64,000 nucleotides of DNA from Anaerolineales bacterium (GCA_016932715.1 JAFGCG010000087.1:30331-94330); one strand, 5' to 3'; positions 52,017-61,246 are shown, numbered from the stretch's first letter. Translations and numbers: made by a program. Notes: generated by a model not told the origin, from the letters alone.

Positions 52017-54053
52017 ATGAAATCTTTGTCAATGCGCATCGTTGTGACATTGGTCGTCTTGAGTCTGACGCTCAACGCCTGTGCAATTTCCCCAAAAATG
52101 GTCACACCCACGGCTGTGCCCACGCAAACACAGGCGCCGGGAGCAAATCAGCTGGAGGGGGGACCTCAGATCATCACCGGCAGCGTGACCTATACAAACG
52201 CCTTCTTTACCATGGGCGTAGCGCAACCGCTGGTGATCCTCGAAGACCAGGGCGGCTTTGTCGTCCGGGATCGCCAGTTTGTGATTCCTGTTGAGTCGCA
52301 GGTGCTCGGCCAGATCACCTCCGATTTTTATACTTCACCGTTCACGTACAGCCTGACCCTCCCGGAAGAGCCGAACGGGACACTGCATGATGTGGATCAT
52401 GATGGCAACGAAGAAACGGGCGTCATGGTCTTTGCCGTGGCGTACTGGACCAATACTTGGGGCGATCCGTATCTCGAGCGCCGCGACCTGATGGGCGGAG
52501 CCTGGTCTTCCGCCTATGCCTCTACAAAAGTGAGTGACAATCCCGAGAGTTACCTTGAGGTGTTTGGCGGCAAGTATCTCGTTTATGCCCCGGACGGTCA
52601 GCAGCAATTCCCCTCGGATTTTGGGGCGGACGAAATGCTTTTCACGGATGACGATCCGGTCATGGACCTGCCCGCGGGCTGGTCTGTGGTCGATATGGAC
52701 AAGTCGCCCTTCGAGATTGACCGCTCCGAGCAGCTGACCATTGATCTCATCGAACCGGAGAGCACCGCCCTGGACGACTTCTCTGGGCTCTCGTATACGG
52801 AAGCTTTCGACGCGATGCTGGAGAAGTTCACGAACGAATATGCGTTTACCGAACTGAAGGACATTGACTGGGAAGCCAAAGGCGAGGAGTTCCGCCCGCG
52901 CTTCGAGGAAGCAGAGGAGAACAACGATCCGCATGCATATGCACTGGCATTGCGCGACTTCCTGTGGTCCATCCCGGATACTCACATCGGATTCGATTCA
53001 TCCTCTCTGAACGATGACTTCATCAACGAAACCAGCGGCGGCCTGGGCTTCGCCATGCGCGAGACCGACGATGGCAAGATCATCGCCAACTACATCGTGA
53101 ACGGTGGACCGGCGCAGCAGGCCGGGATGGAGTGGGGTGCGGAGATCCTCTCCCTGGATGGCAAGCCCACAGCGGAGGTGGTCGAGGCAAATGTGCCCTG
53201 GTCGTCTCCGTTCAGCAATCCGGCCATCAAGCGCTTGCAGCAGTTGCGCTATGCAGTACGTTTCCCGCTGGCAACGGGTGAGGTGGAAGTCACATTCAGA
53301 AATCCCGGCGGAGCCGAACAAACTGCCGCACTGGATGTGGTCGGCGAACGTGAGAGCTTTAACTTTGGATCCTTATATTATGGTCAGCCGGCGACATCTT
53401 TACCCGTCGAATATGACCTGCTGCCAAGCGGATATGGATATCTACAGGTCAACAGCTTTTCGGACAACGATGTCTTGTCCATCCAGGTTTGGGAACGCGC
53501 CCTGCAGTTTTTCAATGAGAACGAGATCCCGGGTGTGATCATCGACATGCGCTACAACGGCGGCGGCAGCGGCTGGCTGGCGGACCAGATGGCAGCTTAT
53601 TTCTTCGATGAGGAGATCGTCGTTGGCAACACCGCCCGCTACAGCAAGGACACCGGCGAATTCTACATGGACCCGGGCGATGAAGCCATCATGATCCCGC
53701 CGCGCCCTGCGCTCCGGTATCATGGTCCGGTGGTTGTGCTGGTGGGACCAGCCTGTGCCAGCGCCTGTGAGTTCTTCTCCTACGCGATGACGGTCAACGA
53801 TCGCGCGACCATCGTCGGGCAGTATTCCTCGGTCGGCGCGGGCGGCAGCGTGGAGCAGTTCCTGATGCCTGAAGGGATCTTTACGCAGATGACCATCGGG
53901 CGCGCGGTGGATGCCGAAGGGAACATTCACCTTGAAGGGGAAGGGGTCGTCCCGGATATCAAAGTGCCGGTCACGGTGGAGACCCTGCAGAGGGAATTCA
54001 ACGGTGAGGATGTGATCCTGGAAGCCGCCGAACAGGCTTTAAGTCAAAAATAG
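52017..54053 (+). CDS. S41-family C-terminal-processing-type peptidase, lipoprotein
   Basis: 678 residues from the ATG at 52017, which has GAGGAG upstream. A lipoprotein signal ends at LTLNAC (Cys22). A ~240-residue N-terminal region of unknown fold is followed by the S41 helical part (DFSGLSYTEAFDAMLEKFTN, DFLWSIPDTHIGFDS), a PDZ domain (GGLGFAMRETDDGKIIANYI, VNGGPAQQAGMEWGAEILSL) and the protease core (GYLQVNSFSDNDVLSIQVWE, GVIIDMRYNGGGSGWLADQM). The catalytic Ser is probably Ser582 in PACASACEFFSYAM. It is anchored outside the membrane; it likely trims or degrades envelope proteins. A strong terminator follows. Confidence 0.9.
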   Translation: MKSLSMRIVVTLVVLSLTLNACAISPKMVTPTAVPTQTQAPGANQLEGGPQIITGSVTYTNAFFTMGVAQPLVILEDQGGFVVRDRQFVIPVESQVLGQITSDFYTSPFTYSLTLPEEPNGTLHDVDHDGNEETGVMVFAVAYWTNTWGDPYLERRDLMGGAWSSAYASTKVSDNPESYLEVFGGKYLVYAPDGQQQFPSDFGADEMLFTDDDPVMDLPAGWSVVDMDKSPFEIDRSEQLTIDLIEPESTALDDFSGLSYTEAFDAMLEKFTNEYAFTELKDIDWEAKGEEFRPRFEEAEENNDPHAYALALRDFLWSIPDTHIGFDSSSLNDDFINETSGGLGFAMRETDDGKIIANYIVNGGPAQQAGMEWGAEILSLDGKPTAEVVEANVPWSSPFSNPAIKRLQQLRYAVRFPLATGEVEVTFRNPGGAEQTAALDVVGERESFNFGSLYYGQPATSLPVEYDLLPSGYGYLQVNSFSDNDVLSIQVWERALQFFNENEIPGVIIDMRYNGGGSGWLADQMAAYFFDEEIVVGNTARYSKDTGEFYMDPGDEAIMIPPRPALRYHGPVVVLVGPACASACEFFSYAMTVNDRATIVGQYSSVGAGGSVEQFLMPEGIFTQMTIGRAVDAEGNIHLEGEGVVPDIKVPVTVETLQREFNGEDVILEAAEQALSQK

Positions 54054-54069
54054 GAGCGAGTAAAACATA

Positions 54070-54101
54070 ACCCACCGCGAAATCATTCTTTCGCGGTGGG
54101 T
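54070..54101 (+). terminator. Rho-independent terminator after the S41 gene
   Basis: acccaccgcgaaa (54070-54082) and tttcgcggtgggt (54089-54101), perfect 13-bp stem, loop tcattc, followed by ttg. Confidence 0.8.
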
Positions 54102-54544
54102 TTGCTATATAAATGCTGTTCCAGTTTGTTGTGTGGACAATTGACGATAATGGAAAGTGATGATAAATTAACCCGAATTTAAGAGTAGCAGAGAGGGCGG
54201 GAGAGATTATTCAGTACGGTGTCACCTGTTCGTTCCAGCCAGTAAAACAATTCTTGGCGTGGTCCCTGCACGATGGCCGCCGTTGAACGAAGAACTTGCA
54301 CAGGTATCGTCTGTGCTCAACCAGGCAGTACATCTTTTCGGTGCCTGTGTGGTACTGCTAATAATATTAAGCATCTGTATTGATATACCAAATTCTCCAG
54401 ATTTATCAGTTGTCTCCGAAACTTCTCTTAGTGGCATTCCGGGCTTTATAACATCGCAGAACAGAAACGTACGTTGCCACTTTTGTCATGCAATCATAAA
54501 AGCGCCAACGATGATAACTCGTTGATGAATAGAAGGAGACTACA
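54102..54544. other. Intergenic region, AT-richer, no supported gene
   Basis: About 440 nt between the S41 terminator and the glutamate dehydrogenase gene. The middle (54355-54430) is clearly richer in A and T than its surroundings. Short open frames exist on both strands (for example 54259-54525 forward) but show no ribosome-binding site, domain or family pattern. AGAAGGAGA at 54530-54538 is the ribosome-binding site of the next gene, preceded by the inverted repeat aacga/tcgtt. Confidence 0.5.
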
Positions 54545-55798
54545 GTGAACAAAAAAGCTTTCAATCCTTTCGAGATGGCGCAGCGGCAGCTGGATGATGC
54601 CGCCGCGGTCCTGCAGCTTGACCCGGCCGTGCATGAACTATTGCGTTGGCCGCTTCGCGAACTGCACGTCACGCTCCCGGTCAAGATGGACGATGGCACG
54701 ACCCGCATCTTCCATGGCTTCCGCGTCCAGTACAACGATGCGCGCGGTCCCAACAAGGGCGGCATCCGCTTCCACAGCGGTGAGACGGTCGACCTGGTCC
54801 GCGCCCTGGCAGCCTGGATGACCTGGAAATGCGCGGTAGTCGATATCCCGCTGGGCGGCGGAAAGGGCGGCATCATCTGCGATCCCAAGTCGCTCTCGGC
54901 CGGCGAACTGGAGCGGCTGAGCCGTGCCTACATCCGCCAGGTGGGACGAATCCTCGGCCTGGAAAAGGATGTGCCCGCCCCAGACGTGTACACGACTCCG
55001 CAGATCATGGCCTGGATGATGGATGAATATGCCTTCATGCAGGGGTACAACGAATACGGCATGATCACGGGCAAGCCCCTGGCGCTGGGTGGTTCGGCTG
55101 GGCGCGGCGACGCCACGGCGCGCGGCGGCATGTATTGTCTGCGCGAGGCGGCGAAAGCGCTCAACCTGGAGCTCAAGGGCGCAACGGCAGCCATCCAGGG
55201 TTATGGCAATGCCGGTTCGTTTGCTCACAAACTGGGCGTGGAACTATTTGGTCTCAAGGTCGTGGCTGTGTCTGATTCCCGGGGTGGCATCTATAACCCC
55301 GATGGACTGGATTTTGCGAAGGTCTCGGCGCACAAAGCCAAAACCGGTTCAGTAATTGACTTCCCCGGGTCCAAATGTATCAGCAACGAGGACCTGCTCG
55401 AGCTGGATGTGACCGTCCTGATCCCGGCGGCCTTGGAAAATGCCATCAACGAAGACAACGCTGACCGCGTCAGAGCCAGGATCATCGTCGAACTGGCGAA
55501 CGGTCCCACCACGCCTGAGGCCGATCAGATCCTGCACGACAAAGGCTCCTACGTCATCCCGGATTTTCTCTGCAATGCCGGCGGCGTCACGGTTTCTTAC
55601 TTCGAAATGGTCCAGAATGCCTACGACTATTACTGGGAAGAATGCGTTGTCCACGAACGCCTGGAGAAGAAAATGACGTCCGCTTTCTGGGCTGTGCATA
55701 ACGCGGCGCAGCAGCACAGGGTCCATAACCGCCTGGGCGCCTACCTGGTAGCCGTCAACAGGGTCGCCGAAGCCGTCCGTTTGCGCGGTTGGGCATAG
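54545..55798 (+). CDS. gdhA: Glutamate dehydrogenase (Glu/Leu/Phe/Val dehydrogenase family)
   Basis: 417 residues from GTG with a strong AGAAGGAGA. It interconverts glutamate and 2-oxoglutarate plus ammonia with NAD(P). Substrate-site segments: [40 protein letters not shown] (Lys residues), [10 protein letters not shown] (catalytic Asp). The Rossmann domain has [15 protein letters not shown] and ends in [15 protein letters not shown]. The length fits the hexameric NAD-type group. A palindrome and the PPDK-N-like gene follow. Confidence 0.95.
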   Translation: MNKKAFNPFEMAQRQLDDAAAVLQLDPAVHELLRWPLRELHVTLPVKMDDGTTRIFHGFRVQYNDARGPNKGGIRFHSGETVDLVRALAAWMTWKCAVVDIPLGGGKGGIICDPKSLSAGELERLSRAYIRQVGRILGLEKDVPAPDVYTTPQIMAWMMDEYAFMQGYNEYGMITGKPLALGGSAGRGDATARGGMYCLREAAKALNLELKGATAAIQGYGNAGSFAHKLGVELFGLKVVAVSDSRGGIYNPDGLDFAKVSAHKAKTGSVIDFPGSKCISNEDLLELDVTVLIPAALENAINEDNADRVRARIIVELANGPTTPEADQILHDKGSYVIPDFLCNAGGVTVSYFEMVQNAYDYYWEECVVHERLEKKMTSAFWAVHNAAQQHRVHNRLGAYLVAVNRVAEAVRLRGWA

Positions 55799-55799
55799 A

Positions 55800-55860
55800 C
55801 TATAATTACAATGTTCTTAATGTAGTGTCTCCTTACGCGTGAGCCTAGGGAGACACTACA
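55800..55860 (+). promoter_or_regulatory. TATAAT box and perfect 12-bp hairpin before the PPDK-N gene
   Basis: CTATAATTA right after the gdhA stop (TATAAT 55801-55806 region) is followed by tgtagtgtctcc (55821-55832) and ggagacactaca (55849-55860). The hairpin ends 10 nt before the next ATG, and there is no ribosome-binding site. It could be a terminator for gdhA or a 5'-UTR control element. Confidence 0.45.
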
Positions 55861-55870
55861 GGCAATTGCA

Positions 55871-58213
55871 ATGACGCATACTCCGCCTGAATCCTCCAAA
55901 ATCCTGGACATCTATCTGCTGATCGCCCAGTATCCCATGCTGGCGTCGGATATCCGCCGCCGGATGCGCGCGGAACTATTCCGCCGCGGGATTATCACGC
56001 ATCAGCGCTTCGAGGCGGAGGTCAATGAGAAAGCCGTGCTTTCCCAGGAACGGGAGGGGCTGATCGGCGACCAGAAGGAGGATGCCGAACAGTGGGAACT
56101 CCGCTGGAGCCGGGTGCGGCGAACCCTGACCGACTTCTACTTCGCTTATAACCTGCCCATCGAAATTCTCTACCATATCCTGGATGACCTGCTGATGCAC
56201 CAGGCTGATGGCCGCAGCGTCCAGCCGGACCACAGCCTGCCTTTCAATCCCGAACTCGCACCGCTGGAAATGGTCCTGAGGCAGGCTGAAAAGTATGAAG
56301 CGCTGCCAGACGAAGAGCGCGACGCCGTGGACCATCACCTCCAGGAACTGCGCGTTGTGCTGCTCAAAAGCATGGTCAGCGACCAGCTGGCTTTTATTCA
56401 TATTGCCAAGCGCTGGTTCACGACCACAGATTTCAATATGATCCTGGAGCGCCGCATCGGCACCGGAAAAATTGGAGGCAAGGCTGCCGGTCTGCTGCTG
56501 GCTTACAAGATTTTGCAAAACATGGCGCCTGAGATCTTTGAGAAAATTGTCCTGCCGCGTTCGTACTTTATTGGTGCAGATGTCTTCTATGATTTTCTCG
56601 CCGCCAACAAACTGGAATTCCTGAATCAGAAATACAAGACTGCCGAACAGATCCGCCTCGAATACCCGAAGATCCAGGAGCAATATACCTGCGCGCGCTT
56701 CCCGGAGGAAGTTGCCCAGCAGCTGCGTGAGATCCTGCGCGATGTGGGCAAAACGCCTTTGATCGTCCGTTCCTCCAGCCTCCTGGAAGATAACTTTGGC
56801 ATGTCGTTTGCGGGAAAATATGTCAGTGTTTTCTGCCCGAATCAGGGGACCCTCAAGGAAAATTTGCGTGACCTGACTCTCGCCATCCGCCGTAGTTATG
56901 CCAGTGTCTTCGGTCCGGATGCGCTCATGTATCGCCGCCGCATGGGTCTGCTGGATTACGACGAACGGATGGCGATCCTGCTGCAGGAGGTGCAGGGTCA
57001 CCGCCACCGCCAATACTACTTCCCGGCGGTGGCTGGTGTGGCATATAGCTACAGTCCGATTGTATGGAACACGCGCCTGAAACGTGAAGAAGGCTTTATG
57101 CGGCTGGTGATGGGCCTGGGGACGCGCGCGGTGGATCGGATGGCTGGCGATTATCCGCGCTTGGTCAATCTCAGTCACCCGCAGCTGCGCCCCGAGGTGA
57201 TGCCCAAAGCCATCCGATACTATTCGCAGCATTTCGTCGATGCACTTGACCTGGAGCAAAATACCCTGACCACCGTGCCGGTCGAATCGATCCTGGGACC
57301 GGATTATTACCCCCTGCGCTGGCTGGTTTCGGTGGATGATGGGGAGACTGTGCGTCCGCCGCTCACCCTCGGGCTCAGCATCGACCCGGCGCAGCTGATC
57401 CTGACCTTCGATGGACTCCTGCAGCGCGGTACGTTTGTGCCGCTGCTGAAAACGGTTCTGACCCGGCTCGAGCAGCAATACGAACGGCCCGTTGACATTG
57501 AATTTGCCGTTTCGTTCACACCCGGAAGCAGTAAACCGACACTTGCTTTCCATCTGCTGCAATGCCGCCCGCAAAACCAGTGGAGCGCAGAGGATCGCAA
57601 GACCCAGTCCCTCCCCACGGATTTACCGGCGCAGGATAAGATTTTGCTTTGTACCCGGATGGTGCCTCAGGGGCGTGTCAGCCAGGTCGAATATATCGTC
57701 TATGTCGATTCAGAAGCCTATCATCAATTGGATACTCCCGCTGATTATACGGAAGTGGCACGTTGGATCGGACATCTGAACAAGTCATTGGAAGGACGGA
57801 CTTTTATTTTGGTAGGTCCTGGCCGCTGGGGGTCGTCGGATGCCATGCAAGGGGTGCCCGTCACGTATGCGGACATATTCAATACGCGTGCCCTGGTGGA
57901 GGTGGCCAGTAACCAGCGTGGTTTCAGTTCCGAACCATCGTATGGGACCCATTTCTTTCAAGACCTGGTGGAGGCACAAATTTACCCCCTGGCGGTCTAC
58001 CCGGAGGAACCCAGAGACCACTTCAATTGGGATTTCATCAGGCAGTCTAAAAACCAGATGTCGAAATTTTTTTCTCAGCAAACCAAGGCCAGTCGCTGCA
58101 TCAAAGTCATCCATATTCCAGCGGAACGCCCGGGCCATCACCTGGAAATTATTATGGATGGGCAAAGTGGATTAGGCTATCTGACCCGGTCCAAACCGAC
58201 ACACCTGCAATAA
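55871..58213 (+). CDS. Stand-alone PEP/pyruvate-binding (PPDK N-terminal-like) protein
   Basis: 780 residues. The first ~190 residues are a unique helical region (LDIYLLIAQYPMLASDIRRR). From ~200 comes the ATP-grasp-like nucleotide-binding domain of PEP synthase and pyruvate phosphate dikinase: TGKIGGKAAGLLLAYKIL, KTPLIVRSSSLLEDNFGMSF, AGKYVSVFCPNQG, RMAILLQEVQG and RLVMGLGTRAVDRM. There is no phosphohistidine swivelling domain (TGG-x-[ST]-SHxA) and no PEP-binding TIM barrel, so classical PEP synthesis is not possible alone; the C-terminal ~200 residues (RMVPQGRVSQVEYIVYVDSE, FILVGPGRWGSSD) are unfamiliar. It may phosphorylate another acceptor. It is paired with gdhA. Confidence 0.8.
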   Translation: MTHTPPESSKILDIYLLIAQYPMLASDIRRRMRAELFRRGIITHQRFEAEVNEKAVLSQEREGLIGDQKEDAEQWELRWSRVRRTLTDFYFAYNLPIEILYHILDDLLMHQADGRSVQPDHSLPFNPELAPLEMVLRQAEKYEALPDEERDAVDHHLQELRVVLLKSMVSDQLAFIHIAKRWFTTTDFNMILERRIGTGKIGGKAAGLLLAYKILQNMAPEIFEKIVLPRSYFIGADVFYDFLAANKLEFLNQKYKTAEQIRLEYPKIQEQYTCARFPEEVAQQLREILRDVGKTPLIVRSSSLLEDNFGMSFAGKYVSVFCPNQGTLKENLRDLTLAIRRSYASVFGPDALMYRRRMGLLDYDERMAILLQEVQGHRHRQYYFPAVAGVAYSYSPIVWNTRLKREEGFMRLVMGLGTRAVDRMAGDYPRLVNLSHPQLRPEVMPKAIRYYSQHFVDALDLEQNTLTTVPVESILGPDYYPLRWLVSVDDGETVRPPLTLGLSIDPAQLILTFDGLLQRGTFVPLLKTVLTRLEQQYERPVDIEFAVSFTPGSSKPTLAFHLLQCRPQNQWSAEDRKTQSLPTDLPAQDKILLCTRMVPQGRVSQVEYIVYVDSEAYHQLDTPADYTEVARWIGHLNKSLEGRTFILVGPGRWGSSDAMQGVPVTYADIFNTRALVEVASNQRGFSSEPSYGTHFFQDLVEAQIYPLAVYPEEPRDHFNWDFIRQSKNQMSKFFSQQTKASRCIKVIHIPAERPGHHLEIIMDGQSGLGYLTRSKPTHLQ

Positions 58214-58250
58214 CGCATTGTTTTCTGATCGTTCACAGAGGGCGGATAGG

Positions 58251-58346
58251 ATGGATAAGCTAAAGCAGGCGACAGAGTATGCAAAATCGGGGAACAAGAT
58301 CAGGGCAAAGCAGCTTCTTGCAGAATTAATCCAATGCATTGATTAA
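58251..58346 (+). pseudogene. Short orphan N-terminal fragment of a helical-repeat protein
   Basis: 31 codons from ATG at 58251 to TAA at 58344-58346 read LKQATEYAKSGNKIRAKQLL then AELIQCID. This is the opening helix pair of TPR-type proteins (AxxxAKxGxKxxARxLLxxxI). The 3' end overlaps the end of the leftward sigma-factor gene by 21 nt. It is either a leftover of a larger gene or a tiny functional peptide; a weak GGGCGG precedes it. Confidence 0.4.
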
Positions 58347-59576
58347 TGGGTCGAGCTGTCGCTGAAGATGAGAACGTTCTGCCGGGTTGGTGCACAACGC
58401 AATCGCCCGCTCGTAAGACTCGCTGGCTTCTTCGAGCTGACCCAACCGCCGAAGCAGGTCGGCACGGACTACGTGAAAAGGATAGTATCCCTGCGCCCGG
58501 TCTCCCAGACCCTCGAGGATTCTCAAACCTTCCTGCGGCCCTTCCGCCATCCCCACCGCCACTGCGCGGTTGACCTCGACTACCAGCGACGGGGTCATCA
58601 GCGCTAATGTTTTATACAACGCAGCGATTGTGTGCCAATCTGTCGCCTCGGCGGCAGGTGCTTGAGCGTGCAGTGAGGAAATTGCTGCCTGCACCTGGTA
58701 TGGCCCCGGATCATTTAAGGCAAGCGCTTCGTCAAGTACCTCGATCCCTGCGCGGATCTCCAACCGATCCCAGCGTGAACGATCCTGTTCGCTGAGCAGG
58801 ACGAGTTCGCCTGTCTCATCCAGGCGCGTCCCGCGGCGTGAATCGTGCAGCAGCATCAGAGCCAGCAAGCCGCGAGCCTCCGCGCTGCCTGGCATGAGCG
58901 CAATCAGCACGCGACAGAGACGGATCGCCTCCAGACAGAGCTCCTTGCGGATCGGTTCGTCACCGCGATCAGCTTGGCTAATCGTAGCGCTGTATCCTTC
59001 GTTGAAGATCAGATAGATAACCGCCAGGAGGGCGTCGAGACGTTCCGGCAAAAGGTCGATTGGGGGGACGCGATAAGGGATCCCGGCACTGCGGATTTTT
59101 GCACGCGCCCTGGCCAGTCTCTGCGCCATGGTCGGCTCTGGCACGAGGAACGCACGCGCGATCTCGCGAGTCGTCAAACCACCCAGGGTATGCAATGTCA
59201 GAGCAACCTGGGCTTCCAGCGCCAGCGAGGGATGACAGCAGGTGAACATCAATTTCAGACGCTCGTCCGGGATTTGGGTTTCGTCCATTTCGTGCTCATC
59301 ATATGAAAAAAGTTGAGGATCGAGAACTCGTAAACCATCTTCGAGAGCTGCTGTACGACGTATCCGATCGATGGCTCTGCGCCGGGCGACCGTCGTCAGC
59401 CAGGCCCCTGGATTCTCGGGAATGCCAGCGCCCTGCCAACGCTCCAGCGCGTTGACCAGCGCATCCTGGAGGGCATCCTCTGCAAGATCGAAATCCTCGA
59501 ACTGGCTGATCAGTGCTGCCAGGACGCGACCGTGCTCTGCGCGGAAGATCCGTTCGATCTGTTCCGCGGCGGTCAT
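58326..59576 (-). CDS. Sigma-70 family factor with DUF6596-type C-terminal domain
   Basis: 416 residues from the ATG at 59576 (GGAG upstream). Sigma region 2: RVLAALISQFEDFDLAEDAL, QDALVNALERW and NPGAWLTTVARRRAIDRIRR; region 4: LTLHTLGGLTTREIARAFLV, PEPTMAQRLARARAKIR. A ~230-residue helical extension (LDALLAVIYLIFNEGYSATI, VEVNRAVAVGMAEGPQEGLR, LRRLGQLEEASESYERAIAL) marks the large ECF group whose members are encoded beside YCII/DGPF-domain genes, as here: the YCII gene stops 13 nt upstream. Confidence 0.93.
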   Translation of the reverse strand: MTAAEQIERIFRAEHGRVLAALISQFEDFDLAEDALQDALVNALERWQGAGIPENPGAWLTTVARRRAIDRIRRTAALEDGLRVLDPQLFSYDEHEMDETQIPDERLKLMFTCCHPSLALEAQVALTLHTLGGLTTREIARAFLVPEPTMAQRLARARAKIRSAGIPYRVPPIDLLPERLDALLAVIYLIFNEGYSATISQADRGDEPIRKELCLEAIRLCRVLIALMPGSAEARGLLALMLLHDSRRGTRLDETGELVLLSEQDRSRWDRLEIRAGIEVLDEALALNDPGPYQVQAAISSLHAQAPAAEATDWHTIAALYKTLALMTPSLVVEVNRAVAVGMAEGPQEGLRILEGLGDRAQGYYPFHVVRADLLRRLGQLEEASESYERAIALCTNPAERSHLQRQLDPLINALD

Positions 59577-59589
59577 CTGCTCTCCAGCT

Positions 59590-59943
59590 TCATGATCCCG
59601 GGGACCACAAAGGCCGGATCTCGATCGAGCCGTATTTCGCGGTGGGGATCTTTTCCGCCCAGCGAATTGCTTCATCGAGATCCTTGCAATCGACAAGGAA
59701 ATACCCACCCAGCTGCTCGTGGGTCTCCGCAAACGGACCGTCGGTGATCATGGTTTTGTCGTTCCGGACGCGGACCGTCGTCGCGCTGGTGTCGGGGGCG
59801 ACACCGCTGCTGGAAACCAGTACACCGGCTGCCGACAGCTCCTTCCTGAACTCAGCCCAGGTCTCCTTTGCAGCCTGTAATTCTTCCTTCGACCAGTTTG
59901 AGCCAATCGACTCATCTGCATACATCAATAACAAGTATTTCAT
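59590..59943 (-). CDS. YCII/DGPF-domain protein
   Basis: 117 residues from the ATG at 59943 with AGGAG upstream. The start KYLLLMYADESIG and the signature MITDGPFAETHEQLGGYFLV (DGPF) identify the YCII-related family, a dimeric ferredoxin-like fold. Its function with the sigma factor is unproven; a signal-sensing partner is commonly assumed. The frame continues upstream into a dispersed repeat, so the longer start was rejected. Confidence 0.92.
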   Translation of the reverse strand: MKYLLLMYADESIGSNWSKEELQAAKETWAEFRKELSAAGVLVSSSGVAPDTSATTVRVRNDKTMITDGPFAETHEQLGGYFLVDCKDLDEAIRWAEKIPTAKYGSIEIRPLWSPGS

Positions 59944-59960
59944 GAGTTTGATCTCCTGAT

Positions 59961-60061
59961 CCGTCATTGCGAGGAATGGGGCGGCAGCCCCACGACGAAG
60001 CAGTCCCTCATGGCCTTTTCGTCTGTAATTTTGTATGAGATTGCTTCGCTCGCAATGACGG
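59961..60061. repeat. Dispersed tcattgcgag element, copy C (complete, 13-bp terminal inverted repeats)
   Basis: ccgtcattgcgag (59961-59973) and ctcgcaatgacgg (60049-60061) are perfect inverted ends of a 101-bp element; the interior has gacgaagcagtccctcat and gagattgcttcg. The left end touches the ribosome-binding site of the YCII gene. It looks like a miniature non-autonomous mobile element. Confidence 0.75.
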
Positions 60062-60136
60062 ATTCGTGAAACGTTCATTGGATCAGCCCGATGACCGCGA
60101 AGCGTGCTGTTTTCATCTTTGACGGAGGCAGTCTGC

Positions 60137-60562
60137 TTATCGCTCGGGCTCTTTTGGCGTGTTCAACCCCACGGCATCGAGAATGAGTGCCTTTAGCGCC
60201 GCCTCATCTACAGTATCGCCTTCGTAGAAGTCGATGGCACGAACCGTGTTGCTTTCCAGACGTGTATTGAAGAGCTTCTTCGGATCCTGCACCTGAGCAC
60301 CTTTGGGGAATGTCAACCTCACAGCGTTCTTGAGCGTATCTGCTACGCATATGATTCCATCATGAGACCAAACCGGGACTCCCGATGGTTTGGAGGGTTT
60401 TTTCCATTTCACTTCTTCGACCACGGCAGGGTCGGCTTTCTTGATCAGAGCGCGCAGCTGGGATAGTTTGTTGCCCCGCCAGTCACCCGGCTCCTTGATG
60501 ATGGCATCTATCTGTTGAGATGCGGATTTTTCTTTCGGGGAAGGACTCATACTTGCTTTCAT
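60137..60562 (-). CDS. DUF1801 domain protein
   Basis: 141 residues from the ATG at 60562. Core features: GDWRGNKLSQLRALIKKADP, VVEEVKWKKPSKPSGVPVWS, HDGIICVADTLKNAVRLTFP (YdhG/DUF1801 fold). Relatives are called iron chaperones or YdhG-like proteins; function is unclear. The start is only 2 nt after the stop of the next DUF1801 gene upstream, so the two are coupled paralogues. Confidence 0.85.
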   Translation of the reverse strand: MKASMSPSPKEKSASQQIDAIIKEPGDWRGNKLSQLRALIKKADPAVVEEVKWKKPSKPSGVPVWSHDGIICVADTLKNAVRLTFPKGAQVQDPKKLFNTRLESNTVRAIDFYEGDTVDEAALKALILDAVGLNTPKEPER

Positions 60563-60564
60563 GC

Positions 60565-61020
60565 TTAGCTGACGGCTTTCTTCACGAGCGCAGCGATCTC
60601 CTTCTCTGCCGCGGCGGTCAACTCCTTCAGTGCGAAGGAGGTCGGCCACATGGCGCCTTCGTCGAGGTTTGCATCGTCGTTGAAGCCGAACGTCGCGTAC
60701 CTCGAGTTAAACTTTGATGCAGCTGTGAAGAAGCAGACGACCTTGCCGTCCTTGTTGGCATACGCGGGCATCCCGTACCAGGTTTTTGGCGAGAGGGTTG
60801 GCGCGCTGGCTTTAACGATCTCATGGATCCGCTTAGCCATGGAGCGATCTGGTTCTGGCATGGCAGCGATCGCCTCGAGTGCGGCGCTTTCCGCCATCTT
60901 GCCTTCGCGTTCCGCCTTCTCCTCCTTGATGCGCTCCTTCAACGCGGCTCGTTCCTCGGCTGTGAGTCCCTTGGCGGACTTCTGCGCGGCCTTCCTGGTG
61001 GTGCTTTTAACTGGGTTCAT
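60565..61020 (-). CDS. DUF1801 domain protein with basic N-terminal extension
   Basis: 151 residues with AGGAG before the ATG. The first ~45 residues are charged and helical ([20 protein letters not shown]). The DUF1801 core follows: [59 protein letters not shown]. First gene of a two-gene DUF1801 unit. The 226 nt upstream (61021-61246) hold no gene that I can support, only a small aatcgt/acgatt hairpin near 61170. Confidence 0.85.
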   Translation of the reverse strand: MNPVKSTTRKAAQKSAKGLTAEERAALKERIKEEKAEREGKMAESAALEAIAAMPEPDRSMAKRIHEIVKASAPTLSPKTWYGMPAYANKDGKVVCFFTAASKFNSRYATFGFNDDANLDEGAMWPTSFALKELTAAAEKEIAALVKKAVS

Positions 61021-61246
61021 GAGAATCTCCTTACCTCTAATTATTGGATTACGGCTTATTTACCGTTCTATTCTTACGTCGAATGATAAGGGGTCAAAAT
61101 GACAGAAGATGGATTTTCTAATCAAATTCTCATAATTTAGCGTAAGTTTTGTACAATCACCAAGGGAATCGTAAAAAACGATTAGCAGGCCCGCTGAGTA
61201 AAGATCAGATCAGGAGCATGGCTCTGGAGTAATTCGAGTTTGTATA

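Noticed and set aside
54259..54525. 88-codon forward frame between the S41 and gdhA genes
   Set aside because: No ribosome-binding site or recognisable family. One hydrophobic patch is not enough support.
55976..57574. 532-codon open frame antisense to the PPDK-N-like gene
   Set aside because: Long only because of GC-rich codon structure; no ribosome-binding site, and composition is unlike a protein family. The sense frame has clear motifs.
59944..60078. 45-codon N-terminal extension of the YCII protein
   Set aside because: Encoded by the tcattgcgag repeat; the ATG at 59943 has a good ribosome-binding site and family homology.
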